From Erythrobacter sp. (GTDB lineage: Bacteria > Pseudomonadota > Alphaproteobacteria > Sphingomonadales > Sphingomonadaceae): a stretch of DNA of 51,405 nucleotides. The DNA is taken from contig JAILWQ010000009.1 in assembly GCA_025698865.1 (NCBI GenBank), forward strand, positions 1 through 51,405, written 5' to 3'. Under the pieces are notes generated by a model. It did no database searches. It saw only the letters and a program-made list of their open reading frames with translations, and was not told the origin of the DNA. Positions 38,177 through 47,386 of the stretch are shown in pieces. The stretch's first letter is position 1, and the number at the start of each line of letters is the position of its first letter. The position numbers were made by a program, and so were the translations under genes.

Positions 38177-38629
38177 ATGACGCCTGCCGACGAACCTCTG
38201 AATGCCGTGCGCCGGGGAAATTCCGGTGCCTTGCTCGACCGGCCGGACGAACTGGCCCGCGAACAGTTCTCGATCTCCGATCTCACCAGCGAGTTCGATT
38301 GTACCGCTCGCGCGCTCCGTTTCTACGAGGACGAGGGGCTCATCTCCCCGCGCCGGGTCGGTCTCACCCGCATCTATTCCAAGCGCGACCGGGCCCGTCT
38401 CGCCTGGATCATGCGCGCCAAGAACGTCGGCTTCTCGCTCGGCGAGATTCGCGAGATGATCGATCTCTACGATCTCGACGACGGCCGTGTCGAACAGCGC
38501 CGCGTCACGATGGAGAAATGCCACAAGCATATCGCCAAGCTGAAAAGCCAGCGGGACGATATCGACAGCTCCATCGCCGAGCTCACCGAATTCGTCGAGC
38601 ATGTCGAAGCGCTCGACCTTCCCAAGTAA
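38177..38629 (+). CDS. MerR-family regulator of acyl-CoA metabolism (LiuR-like)
   Basis: Encodes 150 residues from ATG 38177; a TTG at 38159 is in frame but lies inside the palindrome. The MerR winged HTH is clear: FSISDLTSEFDCTARALRFY, EDEGLISPRRVGLTRIYSKR, and the coiled-coil helix starting SLGEIREMIDLYDLDDG. The C-terminal part has no metal-binding cysteine pair, as expected for a metabolite-responsive member. It is followed after 27 bases by the acyl-CoA dehydrogenase, which suggests direct control of that gene. A 22-residue N-terminal leader before the HTH is unusual. Confidence 0.9.
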   Translation: MTPADEPLNAVRRGNSGALLDRPDELAREQFSISDLTSEFDCTARALRFYEDEGLISPRRVGLTRIYSKRDRARLAWIMRAKNVGFSLGEIREMIDLYDLDDGRVEQRRVTMEKCHKHIAKLKSQRDDIDSSIAELTEFVEHVEALDLPK

Positions 38630-38656
38630 TCCCATCCAGCCAAGGACATATCGAAG

Positions 38657-40462
38657 ATGCCCAGCTACACCGCCCCCACCCGCGACACGCGCTTCATCGT
38701 CAACGAGGTGCTCGATCTCCCCAGCTACGGCAATCTGCCCGGCTTCGAGATGGCGACGCCCGACGTCACCGACGCGGTGATCGACGAAGGCGGCAAGTTC
38801 TGTGCCGAGGTCCTCGTGCCGATCAACCTGTCGGGCGATCAGGAAGGCTGCACCCGTCACGAGGACGGCTCGGTCACCACGCCCAAGGGCTTCAAGGAAG
38901 CCTTCGAGCAGTTCCGCGAGGCGGGCTGGGGCACCATCGCCGCGCCGGAGGAATTCGGCGGACAGGGCATGCCGCATGTGCTGGGCTTCGTGATGGAGGA
39001 GTTCATCTCCAGCGCCAACCAGGCCTTCGGCATGTATCCCGGCCTTACCAACGGCGCGATTTCCGCGCTGATCGCCAAGGGGTCGCAGGAGCAGAAGGAG
39101 ATGTATCTGCCCAAGATGATCTCCAACGAATGGACCGGCACCATGAACCTGACGGAGCCGCATTGTGGCACCGATCTGGGCATGATCCGAACCAAGGCCG
39201 AACCGCAGGACGATGGCAGCTATTCGATCACCGGCACCAAGATCTTCATCTCGGCGGGCGAGCACGACCTTGCCGACAACATCATCCACCTCGTCCTCGC
39301 CAAGACCCCCGGCGCGCCCGACAGCAGCAAGGGCATCTCGCTTTTCGTGGTGCCTAAGTTCCTGCTCGATGCGGACGGCAATCCGGGCGAGCGCAACGGC
39401 GTCACCTGCGGCTCGATCGAGCACAAGATGGGCATCCACGCCAACGCCACCTGCGTCCTCAATTATGACGGGGCCAAGGGCTGGCTCGTCGGCGAGGAGA
39501 ACAAGGGTCTCGCCGCCATGTTCATCATGATGAACGCCGCGCGCCTCGGCGTTGGCATTCAGGGGCTGAGCCAGGCCGAGATCGCCTATCAGAACGCGGT
39601 CGCCTACGCGCTCGACCGGCGGCAGGGCAGGGCGCTGACCGGCCCGGCCGAACCCGAGGCGCAGGCCGACCCGATCTTCGTCCACCCGGACGTGCGCAGG
39701 ATGCTGATGGATGCAAAGGCCTTTACCGAGGGCATGCGCGCTCTGGCGCTGTGGGGTGGCCTGCTGGTCGACCTGACGCACAAGGCGCAGACCGAGGAAG
39801 AGCGGGCCGAGGCCGACATGATCCTCGGCCTTCTGACCCCGGTCATCAAGGGCTACGGCACCGACAAGGGCTACGAGGTCGCGACGAACATGCAGCAGGT
39901 GTTCGGCGGCCACGGCTATATCGAGGAATGGGGTATGAGCCAGTTCGTGCGCGATGCCCGTATCGCCCAGATCTACGAGGGCACGAACGGCGTGCAGGCG
40001 ATGGATCTGTGCGGCCGCAAGCTCGCCCAGAACGGCGGGGCAGCGATCCAGGCTTTCTTCAAGCTGGTCGGCGCGGACATTGCCGCGGCAAAGGGCGACG
40101 AGGTTCTCGGCCCGCTTGCCGAAAAGCTGGAAAAGGCGCTCGGCGAACAGCAGAACGCCACCATGTGGTTCATGCAGAACGCGATGCAGAACCCCAACCA
40201 CCTCGGCGCGGGCGCGCATCACTACATGCACATCATGGGCATCGTCGTGCTCGGCCTGATGTGGCTCCGCATGGCGAAGGTGGCGCAGGAAAAGCTCGCC
40301 GGATCGCCGGACGACAAGGCGTTCTACGAGGCCAAGATCGCCACCGCGCGCTATTACATGGACCGGTTCGTGCCCGATGCCGGCGCGCTGCGCCGCAAGC
40401 TGGAAAGCGGGGCGGACAGCATGATGGCGCTGGGCGAGGAGGCGTTCGCCACGGCCGCCTGA
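38657..40462 (+). CDS. Acyl-CoA dehydrogenase, long form (DmdC/FadE-like)
   Basis: Encodes 601 residues, the long form with an extra C-terminal helical domain. FAD and substrate motifs include MNLTEPHCGTDLGMIRTKA, KIFISAGEHDLADNI, and ARIAQIYEGTNGVQAMDL with the catalytic Glu region. The C-terminal extension (VLGPLAEKLEKALGEQQNAT on) is typical of DmdC and related long-chain acyl-CoA dehydrogenases. It lies 27 bases after the MerR regulator and probably acts in beta-oxidation; specific activity on methylmercaptopropionyl-CoA cannot be claimed. Confidence 0.93.
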   Translation: MPSYTAPTRDTRFIVNEVLDLPSYGNLPGFEMATPDVTDAVIDEGGKFCAEVLVPINLSGDQEGCTRHEDGSVTTPKGFKEAFEQFREAGWGTIAAPEEFGGQGMPHVLGFVMEEFISSANQAFGMYPGLTNGAISALIAKGSQEQKEMYLPKMISNEWTGTMNLTEPHCGTDLGMIRTKAEPQDDGSYSITGTKIFISAGEHDLADNIIHLVLAKTPGAPDSSKGISLFVVPKFLLDADGNPGERNGVTCGSIEHKMGIHANATCVLNYDGAKGWLVGEENKGLAAMFIMMNAARLGVGIQGLSQAEIAYQNAVAYALDRRQGRALTGPAEPEAQADPIFVHPDVRRMLMDAKAFTEGMRALALWGGLLVDLTHKAQTEEERAEADMILGLLTPVIKGYGTDKGYEVATNMQQVFGGHGYIEEWGMSQFVRDARIAQIYEGTNGVQAMDLCGRKLAQNGGAAIQAFFKLVGADIAAAKGDEVLGPLAEKLEKALGEQQNATMWFMQNAMQNPNHLGAGAHHYMHIMGIVVLGLMWLRMAKVAQEKLAGSPDDKAFYEAKIATARYYMDRFVPDAGALRRKLESGADSMMALGEEAFATAA

Positions 40463-40469
40463 CCGGCGT

Positions 40470-41606
40470 TTACTCGTAGAGAGCGTTCAGCGTCGCGAGC
40501 GCCCGTTCCGCCTCCGCGCGGTCGGGCGTCTCGTCGGCGATGCCGTAGCCGAACTCGTCGTTCGCACCGAGCATCTGCACGATCAGCCCATCCCGACGCG
40601 AGATCGCCTGGATCTGGTCGTAATAGAGGGCGTAGCGCGCCTCGGGCTGGGGGACGAGCCAAGCGATCTGCCCGCGAACCGGCACGAGCTCGGGATCGCC
40701 CCAGATGTCTTTGGCTCCGTAGCCGAGACAATTGATTATCACCTGCTCGCTCAGGGAGAGGGCGGCGGCCCGATCCGGAAAGCTGCGCTTTTCCATCCGT
40801 CCGCCCTTGAGCAGAAACAGCTTCATCAGGCGGTCGGCATATTCCGAGACGTTGAAGATCATCGTCTCGCCCCCTCTCACGAAGCGCCCGGGAAAGGGAT
40901 TGGCCACGCCTTCGACCGCACCCCAGTCCGGCGTCAGATCGCGCACGCGGCGGTTGAGGTGGAGGAAATCGCGGGTCGCAGCGGATTGCGGCGCGTCCCC
41001 TCCGGCCACATTGTATTGCGGCACGTATTCGACCGGAGCGCCGGCAAGTCCGATCATCTGCTGGTGCACGGTATGGGAGCGGCGCGTCCATGCCTCCCAT
41101 CTTTCGGCGAACCCGGTCTCGACCGAGTCCGCCAGCGCGATGCGGCTGCTGGGCGACCACACTCCGGTCGCGCGGGCCGACCGCGAATCGGGAAGAAATT
41201 CGCGGGCGTAGATCGTCACGTCGGCCCCGGTGTCGATCAGGGCGAGGGCCGTGGTCATCCCGATCGCGCCGGCGCCGAGAACCGCGAAACTCCGCGCGCC
41301 CGTCTGGCGCGCCAGCGCCGCCGCCTGCTCGGCGCAGCCCCAGGACAGCGACCAGCCCGAGCCGCCATGTCCGTAATTGTGGATCACGACCTTCTCGCCG
41401 AAGGGCTCGGCTTCCAGCCGCGGGCCGGACGGGCGGAAGGGGCGGGCGCAGACGGAAATCCGCATCAAACGCCCCGGATCGAATTTCAGCCTTGCGAGCC
41501 GCAAGCCCATTGGCGGCCTGGAAACGGGCGCGAGGGGAACGCCGGTGCACGCCGCCAGCATGGTGGCGGCGGCACCGGCGATGAACTCACGCCGCTCCAG
41601 CCTCAT
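40470..41606 (-). CDS. FAD-dependent oxidoreductase (D-amino-acid-oxidase fold), Tat lipoprotein
   Basis: Encodes 378 residues. The N-terminus combines a twin-arginine signal and a lipobox (MRLERREFIAGAAATMLAAC), so the protein should be exported folded with its flavin and anchored by lipid at Cys20. The dinucleotide motif is AVLGAGAIGMTTALAL (about residue 107), with YGHGGSGWSLSWG upstream and the C-terminal PVRGQIAW and LYYDQIQAI segments of DAO family enzymes. The usual order in this fold has the GxGxxG at the N-terminus; here about 85 residues come before it, and the HNYGHGGSGW segment normally found near the end is at residue 75. This looks like a rearranged (circularly shifted) layout. 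Confidence 0.85.
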   Translation of the reverse strand: MRLERREFIAGAAATMLAACTGVPLAPVSRPPMGLRLARLKFDPGRLMRISVCARPFRPSGPRLEAEPFGEKVVIHNYGHGGSGWSLSWGCAEQAAALARQTGARSFAVLGAGAIGMTTALALIDTGADVTIYAREFLPDSRSARATGVWSPSSRIALADSVETGFAERWEAWTRRSHTVHQQMIGLAGAPVEYVPQYNVAGGDAPQSAATRDFLHLNRRVRDLTPDWGAVEGVANPFPGRFVRGGETMIFNVSEYADRLMKLFLLKGGRMEKRSFPDRAAALSLSEQVIINCLGYGAKDIWGDPELVPVRGQIAWLVPQPEARYALYYDQIQAISRRDGLIVQMLGANDEFGYGIADETPDRAEAERALATLNALYE

Positions 41607-41638
41607 CGGCTGCTCCCGATGAAACAGGCGGGGATGGT

Positions 41639-42559
41639 TCAGCTCTCGGGAAGGAATTCGGGCACCGACAGATAGCGCTCGCCGGTGTCGTAGTTGAACC
41701 CCAGGATCTTGGTGCCGGGCTCACATTCCTCCAGCTTCTGCGCGATCGCTGCGAGGGTCGCGCCGCTCGAGATGCCGACGAGGATACCTTCCTCGGCCGC
41801 GGACCGGCGCGCCATTTCCTTGGCATCGGCGGGATCGACCTTGATCGCCCCGTCGATGGATCCGGTGTGGAGATTGTCGGGAATGAACCCCGCGCCGATG
41901 CCCTGGATCGGGTGCGGGCCGGGTTCGCCGCCGGAAATCACCGGCGATCCCGCCGGCTCGACGGCGAAAGCCTTCATGTCGCTCCAGACCTTTTTCAGCT
42001 CCTCGGCACAACCTGTCAGATGGCCCCCGGTGCCGACGCCGGTAATGAGTATATCGAAGGGCGCATCGCGGAAATCCTCGAGGATTTCCTGCGCCGTGGT
42101 GCGGGCGTGCACCTTCCAGTTCGATTCGTTTTCGAACTGGCTCGGCATCCATGCCCCATCGGTCTGCTCCACGAGTTCCTTCGCGCGCGAGATCGCGCCG
42201 CCCATTCCGCCTTCCTTGGGCGTGAGGTCGAAGGTCGCGCCGTAGGCCAGCATCAGGCGCCGCCGCTCGACCGACATGCTTTCCGGCATGCACAGCACCA
42301 GCTTGTAGCCCTTCACCGCGGCGACCATGGCGAGGCCGATGCCGGTGTTCCCGCTGGTCGGCTCGATGATCGTTCCGCCGGGCTTGAGCTTGCCCGCCTT
42401 CTCCGCATCCTCGACCATGGCGAGGGCGATGCGGTCCTTGATCGATCCGCCGGGATTGGCGCGCTCCGACTTCACCCAGACCTCGTGGTCGGGGAACAGG
42501 CGCGAGAGGCGGATATGCGGTGTCCGGCCGATGGTTTCGAGGACGTTTGCGGCTTTCAT
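41639..42559 (-). CDS. cysK: Cysteine synthase A
   Basis: Encodes 306 residues. The PLP lysine is Lys41 in [14 protein letters not shown]; the substrate loop [14 protein letters not shown] and the phosphate-binding [10 protein letters not shown] are intact. It makes cysteine from O-acetylserine and sulfide. The start overlaps the stop of the MFS gene upstream by four bases, so the two are co-transcribed. The C-terminus is short, ending LPES. Confidence 0.95.
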   Translation of the reverse strand: MKAANVLETIGRTPHIRLSRLFPDHEVWVKSERANPGGSIKDRIALAMVEDAEKAGKLKPGGTIIEPTSGNTGIGLAMVAAVKGYKLVLCMPESMSVERRRLMLAYGATFDLTPKEGGMGGAISRAKELVEQTDGAWMPSQFENESNWKVHARTTAQEILEDFRDAPFDILITGVGTGGHLTGCAEELKKVWSDMKAFAVEPAGSPVISGGEPGPHPIQGIGAGFIPDNLHTGSIDGAIKVDPADAKEMARRSAAEEGILVGISSGATLAAIAQKLEECEPGTKILGFNYDTGERYLSVPEFLPES

Positions 42560-43869
42560 GGTATGCGCTCCTGCAAGATTTCTTCGGGTGTCTCTTCCAA
42601 CAATTCATCGGGCGGGTCGAAGGTCCGGGTCGTTCGCAGAACGGGAAAGATTCGCGACCACATGGCGACCGTGACGATCGCCCCGATCCCGCCCGCGATC
42701 ACCGCGATGGCTGGTCCGAAGACGCTGGCGAGGAAGCCGGAGAACGCATCGCCGCCCTCGTTCGAGGCGCTGATGGTGAGGAGGCTGGCGGAAGAGACCC
42801 GGCCGCGCTTGTCGTCCGGCGTGTGCAGCTGGATGAGCGACTGGCGGATATAGACGCTGAACATGTCGGCTGCGCCCACGATCACCAGCATGGCGAGACT
42901 CAGCGGCATCGAACGTGACAGGCCGAAGACGATCGTCGCCAGCCCGAACACCGCGACCGCCCATAGCATCTTTGGCCCGACATCTGTCTTCAGCGGACGG
43001 AAGCTGAACCACATCGCGGTGATCGCCGCGCCGACCGCCGGGGCCGCGGCGAGCTGGGCAAGCCCGGTCTCGCCAACCTGGAGGATGTCGTAGGCAAAGG
43101 GCGGGAACAGCGCCGTCGCTCCGGCGAGGAACACCGCCATCAGGTCGAGCGTGATCGCGCCCAGCACCATCCTGTTGCGCAGGACATAGCGCCAGCCGTC
43201 GATCACCTGTCCGATCGGCCGCTGCGCGCCGGTGATGGGCGAGCGCGGGACCTTGCCGATCGTGCTGATCGCGACGATCGCGACGAGAAACAGCACGGCC
43301 GCGATGGCATAGGGCAGGGCGGGGCCGGCGTCGTAGGCATAGCCGCCGACCGCCGGGCCGATGATCATCCCCGTCTGCCAGGCGATCGAGGAAAGCGCGA
43401 TGGCGTTCGGCAGGATCGGCTTGGGCACGAGATTGGGTGCCAATGCAGAAAGCGCAGGTCCGTTGAACGCGCGGACCACGCCGAGCAGCACGGCGACCGC
43501 GAAGAGCGAGCTTATTCGCAACTCCCCCGTCCAGGTGAGCCAGGCGAGGATCGAGGCGCCGACCAGCTGGAGCAGGATGGTCAGCCGCGCGACGGTCTTG
43601 CGGTTGAACCGGTCCGCTGCGAGCCCGGAAAAGGGCGAGAGCACGAACAGCGGCAGGAACTGGAGCAGCCCGATCAGCGCCAGCTGTCCGGACGCTGCGA
43701 AGGCATCCATCCCGCTCTCGCGCGAGATGGTGTAGGTCTGCCAGCCGATGATGAGGATCATCGCATACTGCCCGATCACCATCGAAAACCGCGCGACGAG
43801 ATAGGCGCGGAAATTGTGGATGCGGAGCGGGGAGGTGTCGGGCGTTGTTTCGGCGATGCTCACGGCCAT
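42556..43869 (-). CDS. MFS transporter (EntS/MFS_3-like)
   Basis: Encodes 437 residues with 12 membrane helices and a large central loop. The loop 2-3 signature [15 protein letters not shown] and the helix 4-5 region [18 protein letters not shown] match the MFS_3 group that includes EntS-type exporters. The C-terminal tail of about 30 residues is rich in Glu/Asp ([14 protein letters not shown]). The gene overlaps cysK by four bases, so cysteine synthesis and this transporter are linked; export of a sulfur compound is a possibility but not shown. Confidence 0.9.
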   Translation of the reverse strand: MAVSIAETTPDTSPLRIHNFRAYLVARFSMVIGQYAMILIIGWQTYTISRESGMDAFAASGQLALIGLLQFLPLFVLSPFSGLAADRFNRKTVARLTILLQLVGASILAWLTWTGELRISSLFAVAVLLGVVRAFNGPALSALAPNLVPKPILPNAIALSSIAWQTGMIIGPAVGGYAYDAGPALPYAIAAVLFLVAIVAISTIGKVPRSPITGAQRPIGQVIDGWRYVLRNRMVLGAITLDLMAVFLAGATALFPPFAYDILQVGETGLAQLAAAPAVGAAITAMWFSFRPLKTDVGPKMLWAVAVFGLATIVFGLSRSMPLSLAMLVIVGAADMFSVYIRQSLIQLHTPDDKRGRVSSASLLTISASNEGGDAFSGFLASVFGPAIAVIAGGIGAIVTVAMWSRIFPVLRTTRTFDPPDELLEETPEEILQERIP

Positions 43870-43924
43870 GCCATGGCAGCGCGGCGTACGGGACTAAAGA
43901 GATTTCTGCGTCGGCGGCGCGCGC

Positions 43925-44263
43925 TCAGCGCGAGCGGCGCAGGCGCGGATTGGGCTGCAGCGTGTCGATCATGCCGAAGAAATCATCCGTGCGGATGATC
44001 CGTTCGAACTGGAATCCGGCGCGGTTGTCGCGGATCCAGATGCAATAGGCCTCGATCCGGCCGATCACCGGCAGGCGCACGATGACGCGGTCGCCCCGTT
44101 CCAGATCGCGGGCATCGTCGATCATGAAGCCGTTCGCGGAGATGTTGGCGATATGCATCCGCGCATCGCCATGACGGAAATGCTCGGCGATCACCCGATG
44201 ATCGATCGGATGGCGCGCGAGGCGGCGCTGATCGGTGACGCTGAGCTGTGCTCCCGCGGACAT
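43925..44263 (-). CDS. PilZ-domain cyclic-di-GMP receptor
   Basis: Encodes 112 residues, one PilZ domain with both cyclic-di-GMP signatures: RRLAR near residue 14 (RxxxR) and NISANGFMI (N/DxSxxG). Nothing is fused to it, so it would act by binding a partner protein. Related small PilZ proteins are abundant in sphingomonads. It is separated by 109 bases from tyrS upstream and by 55 from the MFS gene downstream. Confidence 0.92.
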   Translation of the reverse strand: MSAGAQLSVTDQRRLARHPIDHRVIAEHFRHGDARMHIANISANGFMIDDARDLERGDRVIVRLPVIGRIEAYCIWIRDNRAGFQFERIIRTDDFFGMIDTLQPNPRLRRSR

Positions 44264-44372
44264 GGTTCGCTTCCCTCCGGACTTTGGCTTGGAGGAAAGT
44301 GATGGGGCAAAAAGGCTGACAACCGGTTAAGGCAAACGTCCCGGAAACCAACTAGTCGGGCTTTTCTCCGCC

Positions 44373-45602
44373 TCAGCGTCGAAGGACCGCGTGTTTCTTC
44401 CGGCCCAGGCTGAGGCGGGCTTCGCTGCCATCTTCCGGCAGGAGGATTTCCGCCGGATCGGTCAGCACCCGGTCGTCGAGCTTGACCGCGCCTTCGGCCA
44501 GCTTGCGCTTCGCCTCCTTGTTCGATGCGGTGAAGCCGAGTTCGGTGAGCGCGGCGGCCACGCGTATCCCTTCGCTGCCGACCGCAAGAACGGGAAGATC
44601 CTCGCCCAGACCCCCGCCGGCGAAGGTGTCGCGCGCCGTCACCTCGGCGAGGCGGGCCGCTTCCTCGCCCCGGACGAGCTTGGTCACCTCGTTCGCGAGG
44701 ACGATCTTGGCGTCGTTGATCTCGGAGCCTTCGAGCTGTTCGAGCCGCGCGATCTCGTCGAGCGGCAGGTCGGTGAACAGGCGCAGGAAGCGCGCCACGT
44801 CGCGGTCGTCGACATTGCGCCAGTATTGCCAGAAATCGTAGGAGCCGAGCTGGTCCTCGTTGAGCCAGACCGCGCCGTTCGCCGTCTTGCCCATCTTGCC
44901 GCCGTCCGCCGTCGTCAACAGGGGCGTGGTCACGCCATAGACCTCGCGCCCGTCCATCCGGCGCGTCAGCTCGATCCCGTTGACGATATTGCCCCACTGG
45001 TCGCTGCCGCCCATCTGGAGGCGGCAGCCGAGCCGATCGCTCAGCTCGCGGAAATCGTAGGCCTGCAGGATCATGTAGTTGAATTCGAGGAAGCTCAGCG
45101 ACTGCTCGCGGTCGAGCCGCAGCTTGACCGAATCGAAGCTGAGCATCCGGTTGACCGAGAAATGCTGGCCCACCTCGCGCAGGAACGGGATGTATTCGAG
45201 CCGGTCGAGCCATTCCGCGTTGTCGACCATCACGGCGTCGGTCGGCCCATCGCCGAAGGCGAGGAACCGTTCGAACACGGTGCGGATCGAGGCGACATTG
45301 GCCGCGATGCGCGCATCGTCCATCAGGCTGCGCGCCTCGTCCTTGAAGCTGGGATCGCCGATCTTGCCGGTGCCGCCGCCCATCAGCACGATCGGCTTGT
45401 GCCCGGTCTGCTGCATCCGGCGAAGGAGCATGATCTGCACCATGGAGCCGACATGGAGGCTGGGCGCGGTCGGATCGAAGCCGATATATCCCGGAACGAT
45501 TTCCTTCGCGGCGAGCGCGTCGAGCCCTTCCGCGTCGGTGGTCTGGTGGATATAGCCGCGCGTCTCCAGCACGCGCATCAGGTCGGATCTGTAGTCGCTC
45601 AT
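44373..45602 (-). CDS. tyrS: Tyrosyl-tRNA synthetase
   Basis: Encodes 409 residues. Class I motifs are visible as [13 protein letters not shown] (HIGH-like) and [14 protein letters not shown] (KMSKS-like), with [17 protein letters not shown] for tyrosine and tRNA binding. The C-terminal S4 domain ends with [20 protein letters not shown]. It charges tRNA-Tyr. The gene is alone on the minus strand with a divergent DOMON-like gene upstream. Confidence 0.97.
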   Translation of the reverse strand: MSDYRSDLMRVLETRGYIHQTTDAEGLDALAAKEIVPGYIGFDPTAPSLHVGSMVQIMLLRRMQQTGHKPIVLMGGGTGKIGDPSFKDEARSLMDDARIAANVASIRTVFERFLAFGDGPTDAVMVDNAEWLDRLEYIPFLREVGQHFSVNRMLSFDSVKLRLDREQSLSFLEFNYMILQAYDFRELSDRLGCRLQMGGSDQWGNIVNGIELTRRMDGREVYGVTTPLLTTADGGKMGKTANGAVWLNEDQLGSYDFWQYWRNVDDRDVARFLRLFTDLPLDEIARLEQLEGSEINDAKIVLANEVTKLVRGEEAARLAEVTARDTFAGGGLGEDLPVLAVGSEGIRVAAALTELGFTASNKEAKRKLAEGAVKLDDRVLTDPAEILLPEDGSEARLSLGRKKHAVLRR

Positions 45603-45634
45603 GGTGGGAGCGCCGCTAGCATGGGAAGAAACGG

Positions 45635-46177
45635 GTGCAAACGCACGAATTGATCGCTCACCCGGACCATAAGCCGGGCGCGGTGAAAGGGATCGTCGCC
45701 AAGGCGTGGTGGGACGGGCCGCACTGGCTGAGGCTGCGCTGGCGGGTGGATGGCACCTCGCAGATCGTCCTCCCGCCTTTCGCGGGGCGGCGCCGCGCCG
45801 ATGGTCTGTGGCAGACGACCTGCTTCGAGATGTTCGTCGCCGCGGCGGACGGCGAAGGCTACAGCGAGTTCAATTTTTCGCCATCGAATGCCTGGGCCGC
45901 CTATGATTTCGACGGCTATCGTGCGGAAATGAACGAGCGGACGGTCGATCGGTCACCCGTTGGTGCATGGCGGGGAGGGCGATCGGCGCAGGGCATTTTC
46001 GACGCCGCCCTGCCACGTGTGGCCGTGCCCGACGCCACGCGCCTCGGCTTGAGCGCGGTGATCGAGGAGGCGGGCGGCACCAGATCGTACTGGGCGATCC
46101 GTCATCCGCCCGGTCGGCCCGATTTCCACCATGCCGATTGCTTTGCCGGGCAATTCCCGCCACCAGTCGCGGCATGA
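45635..46177 (+). CDS. DOMON-like domain protein
   Basis: Encodes 180 residues from GTG 45635, with AGAAACGGG upstream. The pattern [40 protein letters not shown] and [18 protein letters not shown] is typical of the DOMON-like group in sphingomonads (a jelly-roll carbohydrate- or haem-binding fold). No signal peptide is seen. It overlaps the NamZ-like gene by four bases, so the two work together, probably in cell-wall handling; that is inferred. Confidence 0.85.
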   Translation: MQTHELIAHPDHKPGAVKGIVAKAWWDGPHWLRLRWRVDGTSQIVLPPFAGRRRADGLWQTTCFEMFVAAADGEGYSEFNFSPSNAWAAYDFDGYRAEMNERTVDRSPVGAWRGGRSAQGIFDAALPRVAVPDATRLGLSAVIEEAGGTRSYWAIRHPPGRPDFHHADCFAGQFPPPVAA

Positions 46178-47373
46178 AATTCGGCATCGATCGGCTTCTG
46201 TCCGAACCGGACCTGCTCAAACCGCTCGAGGGCAAGCGGGTGGCGCTCGTGGCGCATCCCGCCTCCGTCACGGCGGACCTCACCCACAGTCTCGACGCGT
46301 TGATCGCGGCGGGCGTCAACGTGACGAGCGCCTTCGGTCCGCAGCATGGGCTGAAGGGCGACAAGCAGGACAACATGGTCGAAACCGCGGACGAAACCGA
46401 TCCGCAATACGGCATTCCCGTCTTCAGCCTCTATGGCGAGGTACGCCGCCCGACCGGGCAGATGATGTCGAGCGCCGATGTGTTCCTGTTCGACCTTCAG
46501 GACCTCGGCTGCCGCATCTACACCTTCGTCACCACGCTGCTTTATCTGCTCGAGGAAGCGGCCAAGCACGGCAAGAGCGTATGGGTGCTGGATCGCCCGA
46601 ACCCGGCCGGGCGCCCGGTCGAGGGCACACTGCTCGAACCAGGGCAGGAAAGCTTCGTCGGAGCCGCGCCCATGCCCATGCGGCATGGCCTGACCATGGG
46701 CGAAATGGGTCACTGGTTCATCGGGCATTTCGGGCTCGACGTCGATTACCGCGTGATCGAGATGGAGGGCTGGCAACCCGACGGACCGGGCCATGGCTGG
46801 CCGGAGGATCGCGTGTGGATCAACCCCTCGCCCAACGCCGCCAACGTCAACATGGCCCGCGCCTATGCCGGAACGGTGATGATCGAGGGCGCCACCCTGT
46901 CCGAAGGCCGCGGCACGACCCGCCCGCTCGAAATCCTGTTCGGCGCGCCCGATATCGACGCGAAGGCCGTGCTTGCAGAAATGGAGCGGATCGCCCCGCA
47001 ATGGCTGGCCGGTTGCGCCCTTCGCGAATGCTGGTTCACGCCGACCTTCCACAAACATGCCGGCGAACTTTGCAACGGGCTGATGATCCATGCCGAGGGG
47101 CCGTTCTACGACCATCACGCTTTCCGCCCGTGGCGGTTGCAGGCCCTCGCATTCCGCGCGATCCGCTCGCTTTACCCCGACTATGAAATATGGCGCGACT
47201 TTCCCTACGAATACGAATTCGACCGGCTGGCGATCGACGTGATCAATGGCGGCCCTTCGTTGCGCGAATGGGTGGACGACACCGGGCGGGGGCCGGAGGA
47301 ACTGGACCGGATCGCCGCTGCCGACGAACAGAACTGGCGCGACCAGATTGCCGGGCTTCTGCTGTACCGCTGA
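46174..47373 (+). CDS. DUF1343 exo-beta-N-acetylmuramidase (NamZ-like)
   Basis: Encodes 399 residues from ATG 46174. The DUF1343/NamZ layout is clear: LVAHPASVTADLTHSLDAL, SAFGPQHGLKGDKQDNM, VFLFDLQDLGCRIYTFVT, VLDRPNPAGRPVEGTLLEP and SEGRGTTRPLEILFGAP. NamZ removes terminal N-acetylmuramic acid from peptidoglycan fragments for wall recycling. There is no signal peptide, which fits a cytosolic recycling enzyme. It is coupled to the DOMON-like gene and followed after 13 bases by the M24 peptidase. Confidence 0.92.
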   Translation: MKFGIDRLLSEPDLLKPLEGKRVALVAHPASVTADLTHSLDALIAAGVNVTSAFGPQHGLKGDKQDNMVETADETDPQYGIPVFSLYGEVRRPTGQMMSSADVFLFDLQDLGCRIYTFVTTLLYLLEEAAKHGKSVWVLDRPNPAGRPVEGTLLEPGQESFVGAAPMPMRHGLTMGEMGHWFIGHFGLDVDYRVIEMEGWQPDGPGHGWPEDRVWINPSPNAANVNMARAYAGTVMIEGATLSEGRGTTRPLEILFGAPDIDAKAVLAEMERIAPQWLAGCALRECWFTPTFHKHAGELCNGLMIHAEGPFYDHHAFRPWRLQALAFRAIRSLYPDYEIWRDFPYEYEFDRLAIDVINGGPSLREWVDDTGRGPEELDRIAAADEQNWRDQIAGLLLYR

Positions 47374-47386
47374 TTGGGGGAAGAGA

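Noticed and set aside
38099..40231. 710-codon minus-strand frame opposite acyl-CoA dehydrogenase
   Set aside because: Shadow of a clear gene; His/Asp/Arg-rich low-complexity reading typical of antisense frames.
44264..44372. Terminator after tyrS
   Set aside because: Only a four-base stem with a long loop and no T-run; too weak to call.
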